Of a stretch of DNA of 55,589 nucleotides, positions 26,725 to 36,283 are shown in pieces. Where the stretch lies: NCBI GenBank assembly GCA_017466065.1, contig JAFTUV010000015.1:1-55589 (forward strand). Direction: 5' to 3'. The notes under the pieces are model-generated. The model searched no databases, was not told where the DNA came from, and saw nothing but the letters and a program-made list of their open reading frames with translations. This DNA is from Bacteroidaceae bacterium. GTDB taxonomy: Bacteria; Bacteroidota; Bacteroidia; Bacteroidales; Bacteroidaceae. A program made the translations under genes and the position numbers. Numbering within the stretch: the stretch's first letter is position 1; every line of letters starts with the position of its first letter.

Positions 26725-28467
26725 ATGAATATTATGGAAAGAATAAAGAATTTATATAAAAAGTTTATATTGGCTCTTGTCCTTATAAGCGGAATGTTTA
26801 TTACTTCGTGTGAGGATTATTTGACAATTATTCCTCCCAGCGTGGTTGTTCACGAAGACTTCTGGCACACCGAGGCCGAAGTAAATGGTATGATGGCGAC
26901 GGCGTACGTTACCTTGTGTAATAATGATGCCCTTTCAAAGGCTATTATCTGGGGTGAAACCCGTGCCGAAACTGTCGATTATATAAAAGGTAGTCAAAAC
27001 GACAATATAAAATTTTTGACCGAAGCCTTGCTCTATGATGATAACGGCTACGCACCTTGGTCGATTTACTATTATGCAATAAGCTGCTGTAACCTTGTGC
27101 TTGAATATGGCCCCGAGGTTACAAGCAACGACCCCAACTTCACCTCTGGTGAAATGGCTGTGGCCGAAGGACAGATGAGAGCTCTGAGAGCCTATGCACA
27201 CTTTATGTTGTTGCGTGCCTTCTGTAACATTCCTTTGGCAACACAGGTTGTTATGAGCGATGCTGAGATTCCCTCATATCCGCAGGAGCATCCTATGACA
27301 GTGTTGAACTCCATCTACGAAGACTTGGAAATTGCATCAACCAAGGTGTTGAAATCTTCACAGCCCAATTCTTCGAGCTTGGGTTATATAACAACCAACG
27401 CCGTGTATGCAATGATGGCCGATGTTAATATGTGGCGTGCCGCATTTGCCAAATATTACGAAACAGAGGGTACAACCGTTGCTACTCTCACTCCCGATGA
27501 GTATTACAATATGGCTATCGCAAACTGTCAGAAAGTTTTGGATAGAATGAAAGAAATTCATACAGAGTTCTACGAAGAAAACGAAGAGACAAAGACAGCC
27601 TACAATCTCATCGCCAATGGTGGTGAAGATGAAGCACGCAAGTTTGGTTACAGTCAGGCCTATAATGAAATATTCGGTGGAAGAAACTCTCGCGAATCAA
27701 TCTTTGAATTCCAGATAGATGAATCGAACCACTCAAAGGGTAGTAACGCCATTGCCAGCATCTACGGTTCCGAGGGTAAGTTGAATGGCCAGCTTGTCGT
27801 TGCCAAGGAATTTATAGAGAAATTCGAAGATGACGACCTGCGTAAGACAGCCTTTACCTCATTTGTCGACCCCGATTGGACAGTTACTTCTACCGAAAAG
27901 GTTGATGAGCTTGCAGTGCTCAAATACATTGCAAACAGTACACCTATCAACGAGGCCGGTGTGCGCGAATACTGCTCTCCCGATGACTTTGATGCCAACT
28001 GGATTGTGTATCGCAAGGCCGATGTTATGTTGATGAAGGCCGAGGCCCTCGTTTCACGCACATCAGCCGATGTTGCAGACATCAAAGAGGCTTTCGATTT
28101 AACAAACGCCATCAATCGTCGTTGGAGAGCCGATACAACTGCAATCATAAACCCATTGACATATACAGAAGATCTGACAGCAAAGGATTGTCTTGCAATG
28201 GTTCGCGATGAGCGTGCACTTGAATTGTGTTTCGAAGGAAAGCGTTGGTTCGACATTGTGCGTATGGCATTGCAAGGTGAAGAAACTGCATTCTCGTACA
28301 AAGGCAAGAACCACGGAGTGGATGACGAAGAGATGTTGCGTCGTTTCAACCGTATAAGTGCCTACTTTATGCCTATCGCAAAAGAAGAAATGCGCTTTAA
28401 CCCCGAACTCGTGCAGAATGAATCTTGTAAGTCATCAGATAACGACGATTCAATCTCCCAGAATTAA
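26725..28467 (+). CDS. SusD/RagB-family surface lipoprotein (first copy)
   Basis: The product is about 581 residues, with the lipid-anchor Cys near residue 29 (MFITSC) and the N-terminal SusD region carrying YLTIIPPSVV. The C-terminal half contains EARKFGYSQAYN, AFDLTNAINRRWRA, and the RDERALELCFEGKRWFDIVRM stretch typical of the SusD fold (TPR-like). It forms the lid on the SusC barrel and captures the ligand at the surface. Two in-frame ATGs exist (26725 and 26734); the first is used. The gene lies 14 bases past the SusC stop. Confidence 0.93.
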   Translation: MNIMERIKNLYKKFILALVLISGMFITSCEDYLTIIPPSVVVHEDFWHTEAEVNGMMATAYVTLCNNDALSKAIIWGETRAETVDYIKGSQNDNIKFLTEALLYDDNGYAPWSIYYYAISCCNLVLEYGPEVTSNDPNFTSGEMAVAEGQMRALRAYAHFMLLRAFCNIPLATQVVMSDAEIPSYPQEHPMTVLNSIYEDLEIASTKVLKSSQPNSSSLGYITTNAVYAMMADVNMWRAAFAKYYETEGTTVATLTPDEYYNMAIANCQKVLDRMKEIHTEFYEENEETKTAYNLIANGGEDEARKFGYSQAYNEIFGGRNSRESIFEFQIDESNHSKGSNAIASIYGSEGKLNGQLVVAKEFIEKFEDDDLRKTAFTSFVDPDWTVTSTEKVDELAVLKYIANSTPINEAGVREYCSPDDFDANWIVYRKADVMLMKAEALVSRTSADVADIKEAFDLTNAINRRWRADTTAIINPLTYTEDLTAKDCLAMVRDERALELCFEGKRWFDIVRMALQGEETAFSYKGKNHGVDDEEMLRRFNRISAYFMPIAKEEMRFNPELVQNESCKSSDNDDSISQN

Positions 28468-28497
28468 TGAGTTTAAAAGAGAACCTTTAAGCATAAA

Positions 28498-28531
28498 GGG
28501 AACAGGCGGTAATAAAATGTCGCCCTTTCCC
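28498..28531 (+). promoter_or_regulatory. Hairpin between SusD and second FAS1 gene
   Basis: GGGAA (28498-28502) pairs with TTCCC (28527-28531) and GGCG (28505-28508) with CGCC (28521-28524), with two-base internal loops and a 12-base loop. No T-run follows. It may act as an mRNA stabiliser or partial terminator between the two halves of the locus. Confidence 0.35.
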
Positions 28532-28552
28532 TAAACAAAAACAATAAAGAAG

Positions 28553-30400
28553 ATGAAAGCAATGTTTAAAAATAAATTATTAGTAGCTTCGACATTAGCT
28601 GTGGCTCTTTTTGCGAGTTATTCCTGTGAAGACAGCGATGTATTTGTGTTTCCCGAGGCTACTACCGCCGAGAAAACAATGTTGCAGGTGATGCAGGAAG
28701 ACCCCGATTTTGCACAATTCTTGGAAGTTGTTGATTTGTGCGGAGCCGGTTGTGTCGATTCTCTGTTCAATCAATCGAGAGTCTATACCGTGTTTGCTCC
28801 GGTAGATGGTGCCTTCGACAAGGAAGAGATTGTAAAGCGCATTGAAGCCGGCGACCGCGAAGGCGTGTTCAAGGAGTATGTTAAATCGTATATTGCCAAT
28901 TTCCGTCATACCGCTACCGGTGAGATAGATAAGAACCTGTTGATGTTGAACGATAAGTATATAACATTCTCGGGTTCTCCCAAGAGCGGTTATAAATTCG
29001 GTGGCAACAAACTTGTAGAAACCAACATACAGGCAAGGAACGGTATTATTCACAAGATGGCTTCTGTTTATAACTACAAGCCCTCAATCTGGGAGTCTTT
29101 GAAGAATATCAGCAGCATCAGTTCTTTCTGGGACTTCTGTTCGTCCTTTACAAGAAAAGAGTTCGACCCCTACAACAGTATCCTTGGCGATATTGTAAAT
29201 CAGGAGCAGACCTATCGCGACTCGGCTTTCCAAGAAATAAACGATATGCTCAATATAATGGGTTCAATCAACAACGAAGACTCTTTGATGTTGATGTATG
29301 TTCCCACCAGCGAACTTTGGGACGAAATATATGCATCGTCGGCCAAATTCTTCAACTACGACACAGAAGAGTTTACACAGAAACAGCTTAAAGAGGCCGA
29401 CTCTATCTCCAAAATACGCGGAGTGAAGGAGTATTTCAAATATCTCACTTTCAGTATGACCGACCAGAAGGTGAACGGTGTTATAACCGACTTTGACAAT
29501 CTTCCCGACTCGTTGGCTGTGCGTCAGGTAAGCTACCCCCGCAAGAAGTATCCCACAGCAGGCTTCTCGGTTGTAGAGACATACGCAATGTCAAACGGAA
29601 TGTTGAACGTGGTTGACGCAATGCCCATCAACCCCTTCAACCTATGGGTCGATACAATAAAGATAGAGCCCGATACTGAATCGGAGACTGGTGTCTTCTA
29701 TAATGTAAGAAAGAACAAGGATGGCAATCAGGTGCTCAACAAGAATTGTGCTTATGTGGCAATGTCTGTTTCGGATAAAGAGAAGAATCCCGATGTAACA
29801 GGCAAGCTCTCCAACGGCCGTTATATGGTAGCTTCACAGGCTGTAAAGAATGCAAACCTTACATTACCCAATATCACATTCTTTGTGAAAAACGTGCTTT
29901 CGACAAATTATAAGATAGCTTTGATTACACCGCCTTGGTTCATAAAATCATATAAGGATACATTGGTAAGTAATACCCAACTTCCACAATACAACGACTC
30001 TTATTTGAGAGTGCGCGTGAGCCAGAACAACGAGCAGATAGCAATGATTCCCAGCGATTCTATAAAGATATCCGGAAAATACTATGTGCCGGCGGAGTCT
30101 GCGATTGTTCCCGATAAATCGCGCATCGACACAATCTTCCTGAAAGATGCCAATGGCGAAGATTATATCTTCAACTTCAAGAATTGTGAAGACTTTTCAG
30201 GTCTCACCGAATTGAATGTCGAGGACGAGGATTACACTGTGGAGATAAACATCGAACTATTGAGACCGGCTGAGAAAAATGAAAGAACCGGACGCTACAC
30301 TGCAATGAATGTTAATGATTATGCGTTCCGCTTCTTGCTCGACCAGATAATGCTCATCCCCGTTGATGTTACAGAAGAGGATACAGATACAACAGAATAG
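28553..30400 (+). CDS. Fasciclin (FAS1)-domain lipoprotein (second copy)
   Basis: This 615-residue lipoprotein has its lipid-attachment Cys at residue 25 (ASYSC) and then an acidic linker. The first FAS1 module spans about residues 40-190 (VYTVFAPVDGAF). A second, less clear one follows near residues 195-380 (LMLMYVPTSELW, IRGVKEYFKYL). The remainder is beta-rich and of unknown fold. It precedes the second SusC gene by 38 bases and matches the order of the first half of the locus: FAS1, SusC, SusD. It is shorter than the first FAS1 protein, so the copies are not simple duplicates. Probably surface exposed. Confidence 0.82.
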   Translation: MKAMFKNKLLVASTLAVALFASYSCEDSDVFVFPEATTAEKTMLQVMQEDPDFAQFLEVVDLCGAGCVDSLFNQSRVYTVFAPVDGAFDKEEIVKRIEAGDREGVFKEYVKSYIANFRHTATGEIDKNLLMLNDKYITFSGSPKSGYKFGGNKLVETNIQARNGIIHKMASVYNYKPSIWESLKNISSISSFWDFCSSFTRKEFDPYNSILGDIVNQEQTYRDSAFQEINDMLNIMGSINNEDSLMLMYVPTSELWDEIYASSAKFFNYDTEEFTQKQLKEADSISKIRGVKEYFKYLTFSMTDQKVNGVITDFDNLPDSLAVRQVSYPRKKYPTAGFSVVETYAMSNGMLNVVDAMPINPFNLWVDTIKIEPDTESETGVFYNVRKNKDGNQVLNKNCAYVAMSVSDKEKNPDVTGKLSNGRYMVASQAVKNANLTLPNITFFVKNVLSTNYKIALITPPWFIKSYKDTLVSNTQLPQYNDSYLRVRVSQNNEQIAMIPSDSIKISGKYYVPAESAIVPDKSRIDTIFLKDANGEDYIFNFKNCEDFSGLTELNVEDEDYTVEINIELLRPAEKNERTGRYTAMNVNDYAFRFLLDQIMLIPVDVTEEDTDTTE

Positions 30401-30438
30401 TTCCCTTAAAGGCTTTAATCGAAAAATAGAAAAAAACT

Positions 30439-33400
30439 ATGTATATGCGACAAATAATGCAATTAATGATGGCGTTGATGGTGTTAATGCCATCGGCCCT
30501 CGGGGCTACCGTACTTGGTACCGCAGTATTCGAGGAGAACGATTCAGTAAAGGTCGATAAAAAGGTTGTTGATGTTCCGGCTACACGTACCATAACCGGT
30601 ACAGTGTATGATGCAGCAACAAATGTGCCCCTTCCCGGTGTGCGCGTTCAAGGAACCGGCCATAAGAAAATTACAACAATGACAAACTCCGAGGGACAGT
30701 ACAAATTGGAAATTCCCTCCTATGTTACATTGCTCAGTTTCTCAACTCCCGAGTATCTGTTGTTGCAAGCACCCGTGTATAACGACGATGTAATAAACGT
30801 ACGTCTTTATCCCGACAACTTCTCGGACAATTACAGTGCCGACATAAAGGCTGTTGAACACAATGGCTTTGTGAACGAAGTGTCACCCTCATTGACAATC
30901 GACGGAGAAATACAAAAGAAATTAGGCTCCGATATACGCTCAATAACCCGTTCGGGAGCATTGGGCATCGGAAACACAATGTTCATCCGTGGTATCAACT
31001 CAATTCACGCCAACACACAACCTCTTGTAGTTGTCGATGGAATTGTATGGGACACACAAGAGACCTCAACATCGCTCCATATGGGTATCTACAACAACAT
31101 ACTTTCGTCGATAGATATAGAGGATATAGAGGATGTTAAGGTAATGAAGAACGGTGCTGCCATTTACGGTGCCCGCGCCGCCAACGGTGTTATTCTCATC
31201 AACACCAAACGCGGTAAGAGTATGGCAACCCGCATTACTGCCAACATCTATGGCGGAATGACAACCATCCCCGAAACTGTTGATATGCTTGGTGCCGAAG
31301 AGTATCGTGTATATGCCAACGATATTGTCGGTTCAATCGACAACATCGCGCCTAACACCAATTTCGACTTCTTGCGTAACGACCCCAGCTATGTGAACTA
31401 TAATAAATATCACAACAATACAAACTGGGAAGATTGCATCTATTCAAGAGCTTTCTCGCAGAACTACAAGTTGAACGTAGAGGGTGGTGATGATATAGCA
31501 ATGTATAACTTCTCTTTCGGATACGCGCAGGCCGAAAGCCCCCTCGATGGCAATAATATGAATAGAATGAACGTGCGTTTGAACTCAACAATATCTTTGA
31601 CCGAAGAGCTCTCGACACGCGTGGACATTTCATACTCTCGTGTAGCGCGTGAGCTTCTCGACGATGGTATTCGCGAGGATAATACAACATTCCCTGTTAC
31701 ATCAATCGCGTTCCTGTCAAAGGTTAAATCACCATTTTTGAGCCCTTATCGTTATTCCGACCTTGGTGAAATGAGTAAGAACTATGATGGTGCCGATACC
31801 TTTGCCTATCGTCCCGCACAGTTGGCAGGTGTTGCCTATCCCAACAACTCACTCTACAACCCTATGATTATTCTTGAAAATGGTGCAGGTGAGTATAAGA
31901 ACGAAATGGAATATACCAATATGGGTATCACCATCGCTCCCGAAATGAAACTTGGCGACTTCACCATCACCGAGACATTCAACTACTCGTTGCATCGTGT
32001 CAACGAACTCTACTATCTGCCCTATGCACAACCGGCAGGAGCTTCGGGCTACGACTTCTATGTAGAGAGCATCGGCACCCGCATAAGCAACTATGCATCT
32101 TCGATGTTCGGTCGCGAGGCTTCTATCACAAGCGACACCCGCGTTGCTTGGGAGAAACGCTACGGTGCTCACGACTTTGATGTATTTGGAGGTTTCCGCT
32201 ACACAAGTTTCGACTTTGACACCAACTCTATCGGTGGTGCAAACACCGGTAACGACAACAGCTACTCGGTGCGTGGCGACCTTGATGCTTTGACCACAGC
32301 CGGTATTGATGATACTTGGACCAATATGTCTTGGTATCTCTCGGCCGACTACTCTTATAAGACACGTTATTTCTTGCAAGCTGCCGCATCTTTGGAAACA
32401 TCGTCACGCTTCGGTAAAGAGGCTGTCGATGCACTCAAAGTCGGTGGAGTTTCTTGGGCATTCTTCCCCTCTGTGCAAGCAGCTTGGCTTGTTTCGTCGG
32501 AAGAGTGGTTCAAACTGCCTGCGGTTAATATGTTCAAATTGCGTGCCGGTTTTGATATGACAGGTAACGACGCTATCGACTATTATGCATCGCGCAGTTA
32601 TTTGCAGGCTATCAAGTTCCACAACGCAACAATGGGTCTTCAACTTGCAAACGTTGAGAACGAAGGCGTTAAATGGGAAACAACATCGCGCTTTAACGTA
32701 GGTTTCGATGCTATGCTTTTCGACAACCGTTTGGCACTCAGCTTCGACGCTTATAAATCTAAGACATCCGACCTCTTGGTTCAGAAGAAATACTCTTTTG
32801 TAACAGGTATGGATAAATATTGGAGCAATGGCGGCGAACTCGAAAATACCGGTTTTGAGGCTTCTGTGACAGCGAAACTTATAAATACGACCAATTTCCA
32901 ATGGGAGCTCGGTGCATCGGTAGGTCACTACAAGAACGAGGTAACCGCTCTCGACGAGGATGTTGCCGTAACATCGGTATATGATGGCGAGGTTAAGACT
33001 ATGGTAGGCCAGCCCGTAGGTGTATTCTGGGGCTATAAGACCGGTGGCGTAATAGCTTCTTCGGCTCAGGCAGATGCTCTTGGTTACTATTTGATGAAGG
33101 GAACCGAGAAGGTGCCCTTCGAAGCAGGAGATATGATGTTCCTCGACCTGAACCCCGGTGCCAACCCCGGCTGCATCGACGAGAACGACAAGACTGTTAT
33201 TGGTGACCCCAACCCCGATTTCTATGGTAACATCTACACCAGCCTCTCATACAAGAATTGGAAGCTGGATGTTGTGTGCAACTACTCAATAGGAAACGAT
33301 GTTTACAACTACTATCGTCAGGTATTGGAGAGTGGTTCTAATTTCTACAATCAGACCGAGAATATGAGATACCGTTGGGTATTCGATGGTCAGCGCACCA

Positions 33401-33702
33401 CAATGCCCGCAGTAAAATTCGGTGACCCGATGGGTAACAGCCGTTTCTCGGATAGATGGATTGAGGATGGTTCCTACTTTAAACTTAAATCAGTAAAACT
33501 GTCCTACAACGTGCCCGTGTCATACAGCTGGTTGCAAGGTATCACATTGTGGGCCGCAGCCGAGAATCTGTGGACAATAACAGGATACGAAGGAAACGAC
33601 CCCGAAACTTCGGTAAACAACAATATCTTCTATCAGGGTGTTGATGCCGGTCTTGTTCCCCAAAGTACAAGTTTCCATCTTGGTGTAAAAGTTAACCTCT
33701 AA
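30439..33702 (+). CDS. SusC/RagA-type TonB-dependent transporter (second copy)
   Basis: The 1087-residue protein has a short hydrophobic signal, MRQIMQLMMALMVLMPSALG. A carboxypeptidase-regulatory-like domain follows at residues 52-125 (ITGTVYDAATNVPLPGVRV), then the plug motifs PLVVVDGIVWD and DIEDVKVMKNGAAIYGARAA. The barrel ends SFHLGVKVNL, with a less typical final residue than the usual aromatic. It pairs with the SusD protein that starts 60 bases downstream. The intergenic gap holds a strong hairpin (33714-33743), which the first SusC-SusD junction lacks. Ligand unknown. Confidence 0.92.
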   Translation: MYMRQIMQLMMALMVLMPSALGATVLGTAVFEENDSVKVDKKVVDVPATRTITGTVYDAATNVPLPGVRVQGTGHKKITTMTNSEGQYKLEIPSYVTLLSFSTPEYLLLQAPVYNDDVINVRLYPDNFSDNYSADIKAVEHNGFVNEVSPSLTIDGEIQKKLGSDIRSITRSGALGIGNTMFIRGINSIHANTQPLVVVDGIVWDTQETSTSLHMGIYNNILSSIDIEDIEDVKVMKNGAAIYGARAANGVILINTKRGKSMATRITANIYGGMTTIPETVDMLGAEEYRVYANDIVGSIDNIAPNTNFDFLRNDPSYVNYNKYHNNTNWEDCIYSRAFSQNYKLNVEGGDDIAMYNFSFGYAQAESPLDGNNMNRMNVRLNSTISLTEELSTRVDISYSRVARELLDDGIREDNTTFPVTSIAFLSKVKSPFLSPYRYSDLGEMSKNYDGADTFAYRPAQLAGVAYPNNSLYNPMIILENGAGEYKNEMEYTNMGITIAPEMKLGDFTITETFNYSLHRVNELYYLPYAQPAGASGYDFYVESIGTRISNYASSMFGREASITSDTRVAWEKRYGAHDFDVFGGFRYTSFDFDTNSIGGANTGNDNSYSVRGDLDALTTAGIDDTWTNMSWYLSADYSYKTRYFLQAAASLETSSRFGKEAVDALKVGGVSWAFFPSVQAAWLVSSEEWFKLPAVNMFKLRAGFDMTGNDAIDYYASRSYLQAIKFHNATMGLQLANVENEGVKWETTSRFNVGFDAMLFDNRLALSFDAYKSKTSDLLVQKKYSFVTGMDKYWSNGGELENTGFEASVTAKLINTTNFQWELGASVGHYKNEVTALDEDVAVTSVYDGEVKTMVGQPVGVFWGYKTGGVIASSAQADALGYYLMKGTEKVPFEAGDMMFLDLNPGANPGCIDENDKTVIGDPNPDFYGNIYTSLSYKNWKLDVVCNYSIGNDVYNYYRQVLESGSNFYNQTENMRYRWVFDGQRTTMPAVKFGDPMGNSRFSDRWIEDGSYFKLKSVKLSYNVPVSYSWLQGITLWAAAENLWTITGYEGNDPETSVNNNIFYQGVDAGLVPQSTSFHLGVKVNL

Positions 33703-33713
33703 TGAATATAAAT

Positions 33714-33743
33714 CGTATTTCGCCTTTTCGAAGGCGGAATACG
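33714..33743 (+). promoter_or_regulatory. 13-bp stem with TTCG loop between SusC and SusD
   Basis: Bases 33714-33726 pair with 33731-33743 (one G-T wobble) around a TTCG tetraloop, giving a very stable RNA hairpin 11 bases after the SusC stop codon. There is no T-run, so it is not a standard terminator. It may protect the 3' end of a processed susC mRNA or set the SusC to SusD ratio. Confidence 0.6.
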
Positions 33744-33762
33744 AGAAAAACAATACATAAAA

Positions 33763-36207
33763 ATGAAAAAGAATTTTATTAATACAGTAGCGTTCCTTCT
33801 TTGCGGAGCAATGTTCTTCGGCTCGTGCGAGGATATGTTGGACGCGGAGTCAAACCGCGTTGAGTATGAGTTTGACAATTGGACATTCAACGACTCTGTA
33901 TATTCTGTATTGGGTATCTTGAATGCTGTTCAGCAGGTAGGTGACCGCCAAGTGCTTCTTGGCGAGCTCCGTGGCGACCTTGTGACCATCAATGGAAACA
34001 CATTGGACGATGTTAAGAATATAAGCAATTTTGAATTCGATGCCGAGTCGAACCAGTACCTCGCGGCCAAGGATTATTTCTCAATCATCAACAACTGTAA
34101 CGTATTTCTTTCCCGTGTAGATACCAACCTCACATACGACAACCAAAGACTTATGTTGCGCGAGTATGTTGCAGTGAAGAGTGTTCGCGCTTGGACATAT
34201 ATGCAGTTGATGAAGAATCACGGTCACATCCCCTTCTTTACCGAGCCCGTGCTCACCAATGGTAAAGCCGAGGAAATTATGTCGCGCACTCCTGCCGACC
34301 AGTTGACTGTTATCAATTACCTCATCAACGACATTGCTCCCTATGAGAACCCCGCAGCCTATCCTATGCCCAAATGGGAGGTTCCCGGCTATGCACAGGC
34401 AGGTATGACGGCCAAGCTGTTTATGCCCATCAGAGTGCTCTTGGGCGACCTCTACTTGTGGCGTGCATCGTTGCGTGCCGAGTCAACCTCTTATCCCTTG
34501 CCCTATGGTAACCCCAACAGCGATTATGCATTGGCGGCAAAATGTTATACCGACTATTTGACAGTGGATAATAAAATGACCGATGGTGTGCATGTTGCAT
34601 CTCACGGCAAGGAGAAACCCGACGAGGACCTCACATATTATCCCGGAACAGGCTTTGTCAATCGTTTCCTTCAAGGCAGCTTTTCAAACAATATCGGTAA
34701 CTTCGTGGCAGCCATCCGTTACGCTTCGAACGACAATGTAGGTTCAGTATCGAAGTTGGCAACAATCTTTGCACCTGTTGCCGAAGCCGGCAAGAAACAA
34801 CTTGAAGCATCGGCAGCGATTCGTGCAATATCGAATCGTCAGACATACCTCCATCGTACCGGTGACGAGAATAAATACTATTACGATGTAATAAACAGCA
34901 AGAACTTCCCCGGTGACTTGCGCATCTATTCGGTTGTGGCAAGCCAGCGTGCCGATGACTTGAACAAGACCCGTTACGACAATATGATTATCAAGTTCAA
35001 CATCGACCAAGCAAGTTCTTTGCATTTCGATGGCGGTTTGATGCTCTTCACACCCAAGAACCCCACAACCGACATATTCCTCGACCGTCCCGAGTATGTC
35101 TATCTGCGCCTTGCCGAAGCATTCCTTGGCTTGGAGCGTGAGGGTTGGACCGGTGCAAAGGAACTTGCAATGACAGTGCTTAAAAGCGGTATAAAGGGAG
35201 AGTGCAACATCTATTGGAATCCCGACACAACAAATGTGTATACGCAAGAAACAGAGGATAAATATCTAACAGCTCCCTTGCTCGACAAGAAGGGCAAAGC
35301 AGTGGTACTCATCGTTGCCGAGGAGCAGGTTGACGAAGAGGGTAACCCCGTTCTCGATGCCGATGGCAACCCCGTTGTCGTAAATGTAGAAGTTCCTCAA
35401 TATGCACCCGTTGTTTATAGCGCAGTAACATCTACCTATGGCGAAATTGAGTTCGACTTCTCTGCCACCAACTTCATTAGCAATAATGGTATCCACTCGC
35501 GCGGTAGCGGTTTCACCGAGGCCAACAGTGCCTATACATTGTCCGACTCTTGCGTAGCTGCACACTTCGGTATACAGCCCGCCGAGGAGAAAAAGACAGT
35601 TAAAATTCCCGTGCTCAACGAAGATGGTTCACTCACTCAATGGCCTGTTGTAAAGACAGACGAAGAGGGTAACGAGCTCTTTATAGAGTATGTCGATGCT
35701 GCCGGAAAGACTCAAAAGGTGCCCGATTATGAACTCGACGCCGATGGTAATGTAGTCTGGGATTTTGCCTATGAAGAGAAAGAGGTTGAGGTATATGATG
35801 TAACCGACGAACAGCGTATGGAGTTTATGTACGACAAACTCATCGACGAAATGGCACTTGAAATGGCTTTTGAAGGCCACCGTTTCGGCGACCTCTCTCG
35901 TTTGGCAACCGCACTTGGCAACCCCGAATTCTTCGCACGCCGTGTAGCAGCCCGTAACGTGGCAACCGGTGATTGGCGCACAGCCGAGGGTGCCGAGGGA
36001 TGGAACGGAGAACTCTATGTTCGTCTGCTCAACAAAGACAACTGGTATCTTCCCCTCCCCAACAACTACTTGCAACCCTCAATCACCCCTGTTGCTCCTG
36101 CCGACCCCTATATTCCCACTCCCGACGATAGCGAGACTGAGGATGAGGGTACCGAGGATGAAGCAGGTGATGAGTCCAACAACGGAACCGAGGAAGTTAA
36201 TCCTTGA
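33763..36207 (+). CDS. SusD/RagB-family lipoprotein with insertion and acidic tail
   Basis: This 814-residue protein is considerably longer than the usual 500-600. The lipobox Cys is residue 22 (FFGSC). SusD features include VAVKSVRAWTYMQLMKNHG, YVYLRLAEAFLGLERE and LALEMAFEGHRFGDLSRLA. An inserted segment near residues 507-683 contains several Asp/Glu-Gly-Asn elements (EEGNPVLDADGNP and similar), and the C-terminus carries a low-complexity tail rich in Asp, Glu, Gly and Thr. The tail and insertion may extend from the cell surface. It is the last gene of the FAS1-SusCD locus, followed by a terminator hairpin. Confidence 0.9.
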   Translation: MKKNFINTVAFLLCGAMFFGSCEDMLDAESNRVEYEFDNWTFNDSVYSVLGILNAVQQVGDRQVLLGELRGDLVTINGNTLDDVKNISNFEFDAESNQYLAAKDYFSIINNCNVFLSRVDTNLTYDNQRLMLREYVAVKSVRAWTYMQLMKNHGHIPFFTEPVLTNGKAEEIMSRTPADQLTVINYLINDIAPYENPAAYPMPKWEVPGYAQAGMTAKLFMPIRVLLGDLYLWRASLRAESTSYPLPYGNPNSDYALAAKCYTDYLTVDNKMTDGVHVASHGKEKPDEDLTYYPGTGFVNRFLQGSFSNNIGNFVAAIRYASNDNVGSVSKLATIFAPVAEAGKKQLEASAAIRAISNRQTYLHRTGDENKYYYDVINSKNFPGDLRIYSVVASQRADDLNKTRYDNMIIKFNIDQASSLHFDGGLMLFTPKNPTTDIFLDRPEYVYLRLAEAFLGLEREGWTGAKELAMTVLKSGIKGECNIYWNPDTTNVYTQETEDKYLTAPLLDKKGKAVVLIVAEEQVDEEGNPVLDADGNPVVVNVEVPQYAPVVYSAVTSTYGEIEFDFSATNFISNNGIHSRGSGFTEANSAYTLSDSCVAAHFGIQPAEEKKTVKIPVLNEDGSLTQWPVVKTDEEGNELFIEYVDAAGKTQKVPDYELDADGNVVWDFAYEEKEVEVYDVTDEQRMEFMYDKLIDEMALEMAFEGHRFGDLSRLATALGNPEFFARRVAARNVATGDWRTAEGAEGWNGELYVRLLNKDNWYLPLPNNYLQPSITPVAPADPYIPTPDDSETEDEGTEDEAGDESNNGTEEVNP

Positions 36208-36230
36208 TAAATAAATAATCCGATTATAAG

Positions 36231-36266
36231 TTTGAGAGAGGTTCGCGCCTCTCTCAAATTGTTTAT
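36231..36266 (+). terminator. Terminator of the FAS1-SusCD locus
   Basis: TTTGAGAGAGG (36231-36241) pairs perfectly with CCTCTCTCAAA (36248-36258) around a 6-base loop, followed by TTGTTTAT. It lies 24 bases past the SusD stop and just before the sirtuin gene. Confidence 0.8.
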
Positions 36267-36283
36267 AGAAAAAGTAAATGCTT

